From Chryseobacterium luteum (GTDB lineage: Bacteria; Bacteroidota; Bacteroidia; Flavobacteriales; Weeksellaceae), in contig NZ_JPRO01000014.1 of NCBI RefSeq assembly GCF_000737785.1, positions 186,001-250,000 on the forward strand: 64,000 nucleotides of DNA, given 5' to 3'. Under the pieces are notes generated by a model. It saw only the letters and a list, made by a program, of their open reading frames with translations, made no database searches and was not told the origin of the DNA. Position 1 is the stretch's first letter, and each line of letters opens with the position of its first letter. Positions 44,028 through 52,575 of the stretch are shown here, in pieces. The translations under genes and the position numbers were made by a program.

Positions 44028-44084
44028 TTGTGCTAATGCCTATATTTAAACGAAAATACGAAATTTTTTAAACTTTTCAGCCAT

Positions 44085-44113
44085 AAAAAATCCGCAGACT
44101 GCTCTGCGGATTT
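44085..44113 (-). terminator. Intrinsic terminator upstream of rel
   Basis: AAATCCGCAGA pairs with TCTGCGGATTT; the minus strand then has a T run. It ends the transcript of the 44138-44503 gene before rel. Confidence 0.8.
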
Positions 44114-44137
44114 CCGGTTATTAGGTTTTATGTTTTG

Positions 44138-44503
44138 TCAGAATTTCACTTCTGAATCCATACCGCTGCTCGATGACTTTATTTTCACATCGGGGCTGTT
44201 ATGGATTTCGGCTCTGTTTCTGGCATTGATAAATCTTTTGATGTTATCATAATTGGCCTCTCCAATACCCATATTCTCTAACAGGTAAGTCTTCAGTACT
44301 GAGTTTTGGCTGAAAATATTCCGGACGCCATCAGTTTGGTTATTATCTTTTACCGCAACACTCGCCAGGTATTGAGAGGTATCAGAGCCGTTATTAAGGT
44401 ATACTATATAATCTGAATCTTCCAATCCTGAATTTTCCAGATCGGCTTCAAGCTTTTTGTAATCGCTGTGATGTGCAAATAATCCAGCTAATATATTTGA
44501 CAT
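44138..44503 (-). CDS. Small soluble protein, possibly general-stress-like
   Basis: 121 residues with no signal or membrane segment. MSNILAGLFAHHSDYKKLEADLENSG followed by DSDYIVYLN suggests a compact ferredoxin-like fold, as in the 17M-type general stress domain, where a short beta strand is followed by a helix that starts with an acidic residue. The tail from about 100 is Ser-rich and likely disordered. Assignment is only a suggestion. It has its own terminator and lies between the rel and acs genes. Confidence 0.65.
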   Translation of the reverse strand: MSNILAGLFAHHSDYKKLEADLENSGLEDSDYIVYLNNGSDTSQYLASVAVKDNNQTDGVRNIFSQNSVLKTYLLENMGIGEANYDNIKRFINARNRAEIHNSPDVKIKSSSSGMDSEVKF

Positions 44504-44878
44504 AGCAATAGTTTTTAAATTGTATTTAAAGATAATAAATATTTTCCAATATTTTTAATATAAATTCAATGAATTTAACTTTTTAATGATTTGTCTATAA
44601 TATAATGTTAAAATGTTTGAAAATATCTATTGAACACCTGTTTAAGTTTAATAATGATATAAACATGAAATCTGAGAAGATAAAAACTTTGATAAACTGC
44701 AAAAAGCACAAAGTTTTTTGGTGATAGATTGTGCATTAAAAAAATGAAGATTTTATATTTTAACCATTAAAAAAGGATCTCATAAAATATGGGAAATATG
44801 AAAATGATTATACTTTTCTATTGTTACAGGTAAAAAAAACGGACCGAAGCCCGTTTCCATTAAATATTATTTTGAATT
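44504..44878. other. Gap of 375 bp downstream of acs
   Basis: Very AT-rich with no coding frame. It contains AAAACTTTG and CAAAGTTTT arms near 44685-44717 (9-bp inverted repeat) and, at 44832-44856, the acs terminator. The rest is probably the promoter of the small 44138-44503 gene. Confidence 0.5.
44832..44867 (-). terminator. acs terminator with a C(TTCG)G tetraloop, member of the GGGC-GAA repeat family
   Basis: On the minus strand AAACGGGC-TTCG-GTCCGTTT is followed by a long T run; the closing pair and TTCG loop form the very stable UUCG tetraloop in RNA. The sequence is 25/30 identical to the palindrome at 11003-11032. Confidence 0.8.
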
Positions 44879-46786
44879 CTAAATCCTTTCATTTTTAATT
44901 TCCTCCACAATTTCAGGATTCAGTAAGGTAGAAATATCTCCGAAATTGCTGAAGTCGCCTTCCGCAATTTTTCTCAGGATCCTACGCATAATTTTTCCGG
45001 AACGTGTTTTAGGAAGCCCGGAAACAAACTGGATCTTATCAAGTTTCGCAATAGGTCCTATCTGGTCTGAGATCAGCTGATTGATCTCTTTTTTAAGGTT
45101 TTCCTTGTCACGGCCTTCCCCGGTTTCCTTTAAGATCACGAAACCGTATAAGGCATTTCCTTTAATATCATGAGGGTAGCCCACAATAGCAGATTCTGCA
45201 ACGGCAGGGTGTTCATTGATGCTGTCTTCGATGGGTGCTGTTCCTAAATTGTGCCCTGAAACAATGATCACATCGTCTACACGGCCTGTAATTCTGTAAT
45301 ATCCGACTTCATCTCTCAGTGCGCCGTCACCGGTGAAATATTTTCCCGGAAAAGCACTGAAATAGGTTTCCTTATACCGTTGGTGGTCTCCCCAGATCGT
45401 TCTTGCGATTCCCGGCCATGGAAAACGGATGCAGAGATTTCCCGTCACCTGGTTTCCTGTAATTTCATTGCGTTTATCATCCATCAGTACAGGCTGGATT
45501 CCCGGAAGGGGAAGTGTAGCGTAGGTAGGTTTGGTAGGGGTAACGAAAGGAAGGGGAGAGATCATGATTCCTCCTGTTTCCGTCTGCCACCAGGTATCAA
45601 CAACCGGGCATTTTTTCTTGCCGACATGATCGTTGAACCAGTGCCATGCTTCTTCATTGATAGGTTCTCCCACGGAACCGATTACTTTCAGCGTGCTGAG
45701 ATCATGCTTATCTACCCATTCCGAGCTTTCTTTGGCTAATGAACGGATGGCGGTAGGAGCGGTGTAGAATTGGGTGATCTTATGTTTTTCGATGACTTCC
45801 CAGAAACGGTCCGGTTCAGGATACGTAGGTACACCTTCAAAAATGACAGTGGTTGCCCCGTTCAGCAGCGGTCCGTATAAAATGTACGAATGCCCCGTGA
45901 TCCATCCTATATCGGCTGTACACCAGTAAATGTCGTTCTCCTTATAATTAAATACATTTTTAAATGTGTAGGCTGTGTACACCATGTAACCTGCGGAAGT
46001 GTGAAGCATTCCTTTAGGTTTTCCCGTAGAACCGGAAGTGTAAAGGATGAAAAGAGGGTCTTCGGCATCCATGATCACAGTCACGAAATCAGCGGAGGCT
46101 TTTTCGTAAAGGTCAGCCAGCCAGTGGTCTCTGCCTTCTTTCATTCTGATCTCGTTGTTTGTTCTTTTCACAACCAGAACGGATTCCACGCTTGGTGTTT
46201 TTTCCAGCGCTTCGTCTACAATGCTTTTCAGATCCAGTACTTTGTTTCCTCTGTAGCTGCCATCTGACGTAATGATCATCTTCGCATTACAGTCATTCAC
46301 TCTTGAAGCCACGGCAGAAGCGGAAAATCCTGCAAAAATAACGGAATGTACAGCTCCCAGTTTGGCGCAGGCCAGCATGGTAATGGCCAGTTCAGGAATC
46401 ATCGGAAGGTAGATGCAGACTCTGTCGCCTTTTTCAATTCCCATTTCGCGCAGAACGTTGGCTGTTTTATTAACGCGGTTGTAAAGTTCAGTGTAAGAAA
46501 TATGCTGTGCTTCTTCTTTCGGGTCATTGGGTTCCCAGATGATCGCAGTTTTTTCTCCCCTTACTGCAAGATGTCTGTCAATACAGTTTTTGGTGATATT
46601 TAATTTGGCATTCTTAAACCATGTGATTTTGGCTTCGTTCATATCATACTTAACCACCTTGCTCCATCTCTGGTACCAGACAAAATTCTGATCAGCTATC
46701 TTGTCCCAGAATTTTTTAGGATTTTTGATAGACTTTTTGTACTCTTCAAAATAATGTGGCAGATCTTCAATTAAGTAATTTCTCAT
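44879..46786 (-). CDS. acs: Acetyl-CoA synthetase (AMP-forming)
   Basis: 635 residues, usual length. P-loop-like YTSGSTGKPKG, the acetate-pocket region WWQTETGG, GDGALRDEVGYYRITGRVDD and the C-terminal acetylation-site motif LPKTRSGKIMRR are all present. It activates acetate to acetyl-CoA through acetyl-AMP in the cytoplasm. The lysine in SGKIM is the usual regulatory acetylation site. Last gene of the carboxylate module, 53 bp after the PrpE-like gene and followed by a strong terminator. Confidence 0.97.
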   Translation of the reverse strand: MRNYLIEDLPHYFEEYKKSIKNPKKFWDKIADQNFVWYQRWSKVVKYDMNEAKITWFKNAKLNITKNCIDRHLAVRGEKTAIIWEPNDPKEEAQHISYTELYNRVNKTANVLREMGIEKGDRVCIYLPMIPELAITMLACAKLGAVHSVIFAGFSASAVASRVNDCNAKMIITSDGSYRGNKVLDLKSIVDEALEKTPSVESVLVVKRTNNEIRMKEGRDHWLADLYEKASADFVTVIMDAEDPLFILYTSGSTGKPKGMLHTSAGYMVYTAYTFKNVFNYKENDIYWCTADIGWITGHSYILYGPLLNGATTVIFEGVPTYPEPDRFWEVIEKHKITQFYTAPTAIRSLAKESSEWVDKHDLSTLKVIGSVGEPINEEAWHWFNDHVGKKKCPVVDTWWQTETGGIMISPLPFVTPTKPTYATLPLPGIQPVLMDDKRNEITGNQVTGNLCIRFPWPGIARTIWGDHQRYKETYFSAFPGKYFTGDGALRDEVGYYRITGRVDDVIIVSGHNLGTAPIEDSINEHPAVAESAIVGYPHDIKGNALYGFVILKETGEGRDKENLKKEINQLISDQIGPIAKLDKIQFVSGLPKTRSGKIMRRILRKIAEGDFSNFGDISTLLNPEIVEEIKNERI

Positions 46787-46839
46787 ATCCCTTCGTTTTT
46801 TGAATTTTATTAATATTAAATATATGTTTAATTTATGGC

Positions 46840-48726
46840 TTAAGCCCTGTATTCATTGATTTTTTCCTGGATTTCCTCAATGATTTTTTCATCATCTATC
46901 GTGGATGGAACCTGGAAATCCTTCCCATCCAGCAATGTTCTGATCAGTTTTCTTAAAATCTTGCCGGAACGGGTTTTAGGTAAGCGTTTGACAACCATTG
47001 CATTCTTTAGAAAAGCTACAGCACCGATTTTCTCACGAACCATTCTGATGATATCTTTTTCAATTTCTTCTTCTGTAATTGCCGAACCGTTTTTTAAAAC
47101 AACCGTTGCAAAAGGAACTTGTCCTCTCAATTCATCATCAATGCCTACGACTGCGCACTCTGCAACATCAGGGTGAGAAGAGACAATTTCCTCCATTTCT
47201 GATGTGGAAAGCCTGTGTCCGGCTACATTAATGACATCATCCACTCTTCCTGTAATGAAAATATAGCCGTCTTCATCCTGAATAGCACCATCACCGGAAA
47301 AATAGTACCCTTTATACTGTGACAGATAGCTGCTCTGAAAACGCTCATGGTCATTCCAGATTCCTAAAAGGGCACCGGGAGGGAGCGGAAGTCTGATCAC
47401 GAGATAGCCTTCATGGTGCGGATCAAGTTCCAGTCCGTTTTCATCAAAGATCCTGATGTCGTATCCCGGAACAGGTTTTCCTGCGGAAGCTCTTTTGATT
47501 TGATAGTCAGCGTCAAAAGTCATCAGACCTAACATCGGCCATCCGGATTCTGTCTGCCACCAGTGATCAATAGCAGGAACCCCGATATGTTCTGCGAACC
47601 AGTCTAAAGTAGCTACATCGCACCGTTCTCCGGCGAGAAACTGTTTTTTGAAATGGGTGAGATCGTATTTCTTAACCAGTTCTCCGTTCGGATCTTCTTT
47701 TTTAATCGCTCTGATGGCTGTAGGAGCGGTAAACATAACGGAAACTTTATATTCCGAAATGATTCTCCAGAATGTACCTGCGTCAGGGGTCATGATGGGT
47801 TTTCCTTCAAAAATGATGGTTGTATTCCGGTTAATAAGGGGGCCGTACACGCTAAAGCTGTGGCCTACCGCCCATCCGAAATCTGATGCGGCCCAGTAAG
47901 TTTCCCCGGGTTCCACACCGTAAATATATTTCATGGAAAACTTCAGCGCGGTTGCATAACCTCCGGTATCGCGTGCAATTCCTTTTGGTTTTCCTGTTGT
48001 TCCTGATGTATAAAGCAGGTACAGAGGATGAGTTGATTCTACTGAAACACAATCTGCAGGTTCTGATTTTTGAACCAGTTCTTCATAATCTATCAGCCCT
48101 TCAAACATTTCGTGCCGGTTGTCTGCCAGTTTTCTGTTGTAAACAATGATGTTATCTACTTTATCCTGCGCCAGTTCAATAGCTTTTTCAACAAGCGGTA
48201 AATAGGGAATTCTTCTTGCTATTTCTATACCTGCTGTGGCTGTTATCAGAGCTTTTGGTTTACAGTCATCAATTCTCACGACCAATTCATGCGGTGCAAA
48301 ACCCCCGAAAACCACATTATGGATCACTCCGATTCTTGCACAGGCCAGCATCGCAAAAAGAGTCTGCGGGATCATGGGCATATAAATAACGGCTGTATCA
48401 CCTTTTTTTAAGCCTAATGAAGCAAGTCCTCCTGCCAATTTTGAGATTTCTTCTTTAGCCTGATTGAAAGTATAGGTTTTCTTCTGATCGGTAACGGGAG
48501 AATCGTAAATAATGGCGGTTTGGTCTCCAAAACCGTCCTCAATATGTTGGTCAATGCACAGGTGGCATATATTAAGTTTTCCGTCAGCATACCACTGCGG
48601 ATACTCATTTTTATCTTTAGAAAGGATCTTTTCCGGGAACTCAAACCATTGTATTTCTTTGGCCTGTTCCTTCCAGAAATTTTCTTTGTTTTCTATACTT
48701 TGCTTAAACAGATTATCTGCGTCCAT
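46840..48726 (-). CDS. prpE: Acyl-CoA synthetase, probable propionyl-CoA synthetase (PrpE-like)
   Basis: 628 residues, paralogue of the adjacent acs. YTSGTTGKPKGIARDTGGYA is the PrpE form of the AMP-binding motif; WAASDFGWAVGHS, HWWQTESGWP and LPKTRSGKILRK follow. The GIARDTGG segment and ASDFGWAVGHS distinguish it from acetate-specific Acs (GMLHTSAGY, TADIGWITGHS) and match propionate- or short-chain-acyl activating enzymes. It probably makes propionyl-CoA. It lies directly upstream of acs; dispersed repeat DNA separates it from the sensor genes. Confidence 0.88.
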   Translation of the reverse strand: MDADNLFKQSIENKENFWKEQAKEIQWFEFPEKILSKDKNEYPQWYADGKLNICHLCIDQHIEDGFGDQTAIIYDSPVTDQKKTYTFNQAKEEISKLAGGLASLGLKKGDTAVIYMPMIPQTLFAMLACARIGVIHNVVFGGFAPHELVVRIDDCKPKALITATAGIEIARRIPYLPLVEKAIELAQDKVDNIIVYNRKLADNRHEMFEGLIDYEELVQKSEPADCVSVESTHPLYLLYTSGTTGKPKGIARDTGGYATALKFSMKYIYGVEPGETYWAASDFGWAVGHSFSVYGPLINRNTTIIFEGKPIMTPDAGTFWRIISEYKVSVMFTAPTAIRAIKKEDPNGELVKKYDLTHFKKQFLAGERCDVATLDWFAEHIGVPAIDHWWQTESGWPMLGLMTFDADYQIKRASAGKPVPGYDIRIFDENGLELDPHHEGYLVIRLPLPPGALLGIWNDHERFQSSYLSQYKGYYFSGDGAIQDEDGYIFITGRVDDVINVAGHRLSTSEMEEIVSSHPDVAECAVVGIDDELRGQVPFATVVLKNGSAITEEEIEKDIIRMVREKIGAVAFLKNAMVVKRLPKTRSGKILRKLIRTLLDGKDFQVPSTIDDEKIIEEIQEKINEYRA

Positions 48727-48753
48727 ATTGATTTTTGTGTTTCATGTTTTTTT

Positions 48754-48913
48754 GTCATTGCGAGGAGCGAAGCGACGAAGCAATCTCTTTAAAACAATGC
48801 TAAGACCTAATGTTCTAAACAACTTAACAAAATCTTAATGGTTAAAATTGAAACCATTAAGGTCTGTTTAAGAAGTAAGATTATTAAGATTGCGTTGCTT
48901 TGCCCGCAATGAC
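48754..48913. repeat. 160-bp palindromic element beginning GTCATTGCGAGGAGCGAAG
   Basis: The left arm at 48754-48787 and the right arm at 48886-48913 are imperfect inverted repeats. A perfect 10-bp hairpin (CTTAATGGTT, 8-nt loop, AACCATTAAG) sits at 48834-48861. It has no open frame. GTCATTGCGAGG-type arms are, from memory, a widespread intergenic repeat in unrelated bacteria. Confidence 0.75.
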
Positions 48914-48939
48914 GTTGTATTATTATTTCCGGTATCTCA

Positions 48940-48981
48940 GTCTCAAGTCTCAGATCTCGTGTCTAATGTCTTGAATCTGTC
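48940..48981. repeat. Phase-locked heptad tract (6 units, NTCTNNN)
   Basis: TCT recurs exactly every 7 bp at 48941, 48948, 48955, 48962, 48969 and 48976 (GTCTCAA, GTCTCAG, ATCTCGT, GTCTAAT, GTCTTGA, ATCTGTC). It abuts the end of the response-regulator gene. Confidence 0.75.
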
Positions 48982-49343
48982 TACCCAAACATCTCCTCAA
49001 TCTGCTGCATCAGTTTTTTAATGGAATAGGGTTTCGTTACATAGGCATCGGCGCCCATTTCCATACCTTTCTCGATGTCTTTCGGGTTGTTTTTTGCGCT
49101 CAGGAATATGACTTTTGTGTCTTTCATTCTTTCATCTTCTTTAATGGCTTCCAGAGTGCTGTACCCGTCCAGGTTCGGCATCATGATGTCCAGAAGAATA
49201 ACGTCGGGAACCATTGTTTTCAGGAAATCCAGGACTTCCGTTCCGTCTCTTGCAATATAAACGTCATAGCCGTTTTTCTTAAAGCTGTATTCCAGCGACA
49301 TTAATATTTTGTGTTCGTCATCGGCAATAATGATCTTTCTCAT
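48981..49343 (-). CDS. Receiver-only response regulator
   Basis: 120 residues, a single CheY-like domain with no output domain. The acidic pocket is DD (8-9), the phosphorylated Asp 52 lies in LLDIMMP, and the conserved Thr/Ser and Lys are in IFLSAK; KPYS follows. It starts 6 bp after the hybrid sensor kinase, its probable partner. Lacking DNA binding, it must act through protein contact or a phosphorelay. This differs from the CrbS/CrbR and CbrA/CbrB pairs, whose regulators bind DNA. Confidence 0.93.
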   Translation of the reverse strand: MRKIIIADDEHKILMSLEYSFKKNGYDVYIARDGTEVLDFLKTMVPDVILLDIMMPNLDGYSTLEAIKEDERMKDTKVIFLSAKNNPKDIEKGMEMGADAYVTKPYSIKKLMQQIEEMFG

Positions 49344-49349
49344 AGATGT

Positions 49350-52049
49350 TTATTGGTTTTGTTCAACTTCATTTTTTGTTATGTTGTACGGAATGTTTAT
49401 CGTAAAAGTGACGCCCAAACCGCTGTTTTCCGCTTTTATTGTTCCTCCGTGGGCCTGTACGATTTTCTTTGAAATAGCCAGCCCGAGCCCGCTTCCCGTA
49501 GGTTTCAAAATATTCTGGTTTTTTGACTGGTAAAATTTATCGAAAATCATCTCCAGGTCTTCTTCAGGGATGTGCCGACCTGTATTGAAAATAGTAATGA
49601 TCAGATGATCTTCTTTTTCAGCCAGTTTGGTTTGTATAGTTCCCTGATCATCGGTAAATTTTAAAGCATTTCCGAAAATATTCTGGAAAAGCTGGATCAT
49701 TCTTGCCTCGTCATGTTCCAATACGGTCTGATTCAGAAGATTGACTTCACTTAAATGGATGTTTTTCTGCTGTATCAGGTGGAGTAGTGGATTTAAAGCT
49801 TTTTTGTAGGTTTCAAGAATATTATTTTCCTGGATATTTAAAGCAATTTCGCCGTGTTCCAGTTTATCAAGGTAAAGAATATCGTTGATGATCTCGCTCA
49901 GCCTGTCAGATTCTGTGATGATATTGTTTAAAAATTCCTGCTTGATGTCCGGTGGAATATCATCATCATCCGCTAAAATTTCGCCTGCCGAACGAATGGC
50001 GGTAATTGGTGTTCTTAATTCGTGGGCTACGGAATCCAGGAAGTCGTCTTTCTGGCGGTCTTTAACGATTAAGTTTTCATTGGCTGTCCTTAGATCATCA
50101 GAGAGTTTCTGTAGCTCTTCAGACTGCTCTGTCAGCTTTTTATTAAGGATAATATTTTCTTTGGATTCTTCTAAAATATTTAAAACTTCCTTCAGGGATA
50201 TTTTATCTTCTTTCGTCACTCCTTCAATCAGTATTTTTGCTGAGGCTGTCCCAATTCTTCCTGCTAAAAGATTTTCTGAGAATTTGATAAACCTTGAATC
50301 CGCCGTTTCAGTGTTGGAGTCGATATTGTATTTTAAATTAAAGATCCTTAAAGCCTGTTCCGTTTTGTTTTTGCCTAAAAACCGTTCCAGAATGTTTTTA
50401 ATATCTGAAACATAAGCCGTTCCGCGCCAGATGAAAGCGTTCTCATGATTCTGGATGTGCTTGTCGATGTCCACATACAATTCCGCAAAATTCCGTTCCC
50501 TGTAATTTCCTTTAACGCTAACGGAAATAATCGTAAAAAGAGAAGTGTTAACTAAGGTTGACCAGAAGAATATTTGCGGGATCCTGCTCAAAAAGGAAAT
50601 ATTGAAAAATCCGAAGACATCATATATTTCGCGGATCACTCCTTTGAATTCCTGATTGTACGAGAAATAATACTGCGGAATAATCAGTCCGAAATAGCAG
50701 ATCGCCAATCCTGCCAGAAGTCCTGCTACAGCACCTTTATAACTTCCTCTTCTCCAGAATATCGCTCCGAAAAAAGAAGGTGCCAGCTGTGCGATCACCA
50801 CAAATGAGATAAGTCCTACAGAATCCAGTGATGTTTTCAGAATAAAATATTTATAAAAAACAAAGGCCATAATGATCAGGGCAAATATGCTGAATTTCCT
50901 GATATTGGTAATATTTCTTGTATTCTGAACCTCGTTGTCGGATTTGAATTTCCCCAGCAAACCGTAAGGAATGATGAGGTTGTTGGAAAGCATGATGGAC
51001 AAGGTGATGGCTGAAATGATGATCATGGAAATACATGAGCTCAGCCCGCCGAGGAATACAAAAACCGTAATTAAAGTATTGCCAAAATGCTGCGGAATCA
51101 GGATAGAGTAGAACTCGGGATTTACTTTCTCTCCGTCAAAAATAAGTCTTCCGGCCCAGGCGATAGGAAAGATGAATATGGTGAAGATCAATAAGTAAAG
51201 AGGAAAAAACCAGATTGCTGTCTTGATGTGTTTTTCCTGTCTGTTCTCAATAATCGCTGTGTGAAACTGTCTCGGAAGAATGCAGATCGCTGTGGCAGAG
51301 ATCATACACAAAACCATCCAGTTCATGGCATCTTCAATCCCGTTGAATGTATTTTTTTCTTTAAAATCTTCAAATTTACTCGCCTTCTCATAGATATCTG
51401 AAAAGCCGTCGAATACAAAATAAATGACAAATACACCCAAAATAATGATGAAGAAAAGTTTTAAAAAACTCTCCAAAGCAATGGCTGAAATAATTCCCAA
51501 ACGTTTTTCTGATGCATCCACATATCTGGTTCCGTAATAGGAAGAAAACAGAGCGATCAAAACAACTACAAACGTTGCATTGTCGGTCAGTATATTGTTG
51601 GACATCGAAGTTTCGGTCACCAAATGGAAGGTTTCGGAAATAGCTTTGATCTGAAGTCCGATATAAGGTACGATGGCGAGCAAACAGACAATCGTGATAA
51701 TGGCACTAAAGCTTCTGCTGTTTCCGTATCGTAAAGAAATAAAGTCCGCAAGGCTGCTGATTTTATTGATTCTGGAAATTCTTACAATTCTCGTGTTAAT
51801 ATAGATCCATGCAGGAATAATCATGACGGGGCCAATATAGATCGGCAGATAATTCAGTCCGCTTGTAGCCGCAACACCAATACTTCCGTAGTACGTCCAG
51901 GCCGTGCAGTACACCGCCAGAGACAATGCGTAGATGTAGGGATTGTTGATCCATCGCTTGCTCTTCTTCTTCTCTGCCAGATGGGCAACTAAGAACAAAA
52001 GGGCGAGATAGATTAAAACAACAACAAATAACGCGAGACTACTCATCAT
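49350..52049 (-). CDS. Sodium:solute symporter-type sensor histidine kinase (CbrA/CrbS-like)
   Basis: 899 residues. Residues 1-480 form about 13 membrane helices of the SSS (SLC5) fold, with landmarks SLAVYCTAWTYYGSIG, SLADFISLRYG and SAITLSIML. A cytoplasmic linker with a coiled coil (about 600-665) follows, then HisKA with phospho-acceptor His 676 in DSVAHELRTPITA and HATPase_c with NALKF and GSGLGLAISKKI. Relatives sense or transport acetate, histidine or proline and control acs or carbon use. Its position beside acs and prpE fits carboxylate sensing. It overlaps the small membrane gene upstream by 11 bp. Confidence 0.93.
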   Translation of the reverse strand: MMSSLALFVVVLIYLALLFLVAHLAEKKKSKRWINNPYIYALSLAVYCTAWTYYGSIGVAATSGLNYLPIYIGPVMIIPAWIYINTRIVRISRINKISSLADFISLRYGNSRSFSAIITIVCLLAIVPYIGLQIKAISETFHLVTETSMSNNILTDNATFVVVLIALFSSYYGTRYVDASEKRLGIISAIALESFLKLFFIIILGVFVIYFVFDGFSDIYEKASKFEDFKEKNTFNGIEDAMNWMVLCMISATAICILPRQFHTAIIENRQEKHIKTAIWFFPLYLLIFTIFIFPIAWAGRLIFDGEKVNPEFYSILIPQHFGNTLITVFVFLGGLSSCISMIIISAITLSIMLSNNLIIPYGLLGKFKSDNEVQNTRNITNIRKFSIFALIIMAFVFYKYFILKTSLDSVGLISFVVIAQLAPSFFGAIFWRRGSYKGAVAGLLAGLAICYFGLIIPQYYFSYNQEFKGVIREIYDVFGFFNISFLSRIPQIFFWSTLVNTSLFTIISVSVKGNYRERNFAELYVDIDKHIQNHENAFIWRGTAYVSDIKNILERFLGKNKTEQALRIFNLKYNIDSNTETADSRFIKFSENLLAGRIGTASAKILIEGVTKEDKISLKEVLNILEESKENIILNKKLTEQSEELQKLSDDLRTANENLIVKDRQKDDFLDSVAHELRTPITAIRSAGEILADDDDIPPDIKQEFLNNIITESDRLSEIINDILYLDKLEHGEIALNIQENNILETYKKALNPLLHLIQQKNIHLSEVNLLNQTVLEHDEARMIQLFQNIFGNALKFTDDQGTIQTKLAEKEDHLIITIFNTGRHIPEEDLEMIFDKFYQSKNQNILKPTGSGLGLAISKKIVQAHGGTIKAENSGLGVTFTINIPYNITKNEVEQNQ

Positions 52050-52233
52050 ATTTTTTTACGATTACAAAAGAAATAATGATGGAGATCATCCAGACCGCGA
52101 ACAGGTAGATCAGGATCATCGGGTAGCCGAAAACATCTTTTTCACTGTTAAAAAGCAGTGAAATAGGGATGCTGAAAGCCATCATCAGTCCGATGCTCAG
52201 GATAACCAGTTTTTGTTCGTGTCTTTTCTTCAT
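52039..52233 (-). CDS. Small two-TM protein preceding the SSS-kinase
   Basis: 64 residues from the ATG at 52233; a GTG 14 codons upstream runs into a hairpin and is less likely. Two hydrophobic helices (about 8-24 and 35-55) and a basic/acidic KKYDE end. It overlaps the kinase gene by 11 bp, so translation is coupled. Many SSS transporters are encoded with a 60-100-residue two-TM partner (for example DUF485-type with ActP), and this could be an analogous subunit. No family assigned. Confidence 0.7.
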   Translation of the reverse strand: MKKRHEQKLVILSIGLMMAFSIPISLLFNSEKDVFGYPMILIYLFAVWMISIIISFVIVKKYDE

Positions 52234-52251
52234 AAATGATGATTGATAAAA

Positions 52252-52287
52252 GATAATTGATGAGTAACCTGTCACTCATCAATTATC
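52252..52287. repeat. 14-bp perfect inverted repeat between the two small membrane genes
   Basis: GATAATTGATGAGT (52252-52265) and its exact complement (52274-52287) around an 8-nt loop. There is no T run, so an RNA processing or stability hairpin is more likely than a terminator. Confidence 0.6.
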
Positions 52288-52303
52288 ATTAATCTTTTAT
52301 AAG

Positions 52304-52531
52304 TTAAATCTTATCGTCCGAATATTCTCCTGTCAGCGAGTAGTATCCGAAAATAGCCATTCCGCCCGAGATGATCGGCATCAGCACAAATAAGATGATG
52401 ATCCCGAATACCAGATCTTCCTGCTTTCCTGAGGTGATTTTTGGAATTCCTAAAACTGTGGTTCCGAAATATCCCACCACCAAAGCTACTGCAATCCAGA
52501 GTATGCCTAATATTTTTTTTAGTCCGTTCAT
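52304..52531 (-). CDS. Small two-TM protein (possibly DUF6814)
   Basis: 75 residues: helix 1 at about 6-28 (ILGILWIAVALVVGYFG), helix 2 at about 42-66 (LVFGIIILFVLMPIISGG), acidic C-terminus. The MNGLKKILGILWI start is reminiscent of a short Bacteroidota membrane family found next to MHS transporters; the DUF label is from memory and uncertain. It lies 44 bp after the MHS transporter and is probably a small accessory subunit. Confidence 0.68.
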   Translation of the reverse strand: MNGLKKILGILWIAVALVVGYFGTTVLGIPKITSGKQEDLVFGIIILFVLMPIISGGMAIFGYYSLTGEYSDDKI

Positions 52532-52575
52532 TTTAGTAGTTTTAAAATTAGTAAAAAATTTAAGTGATCAGGTGT

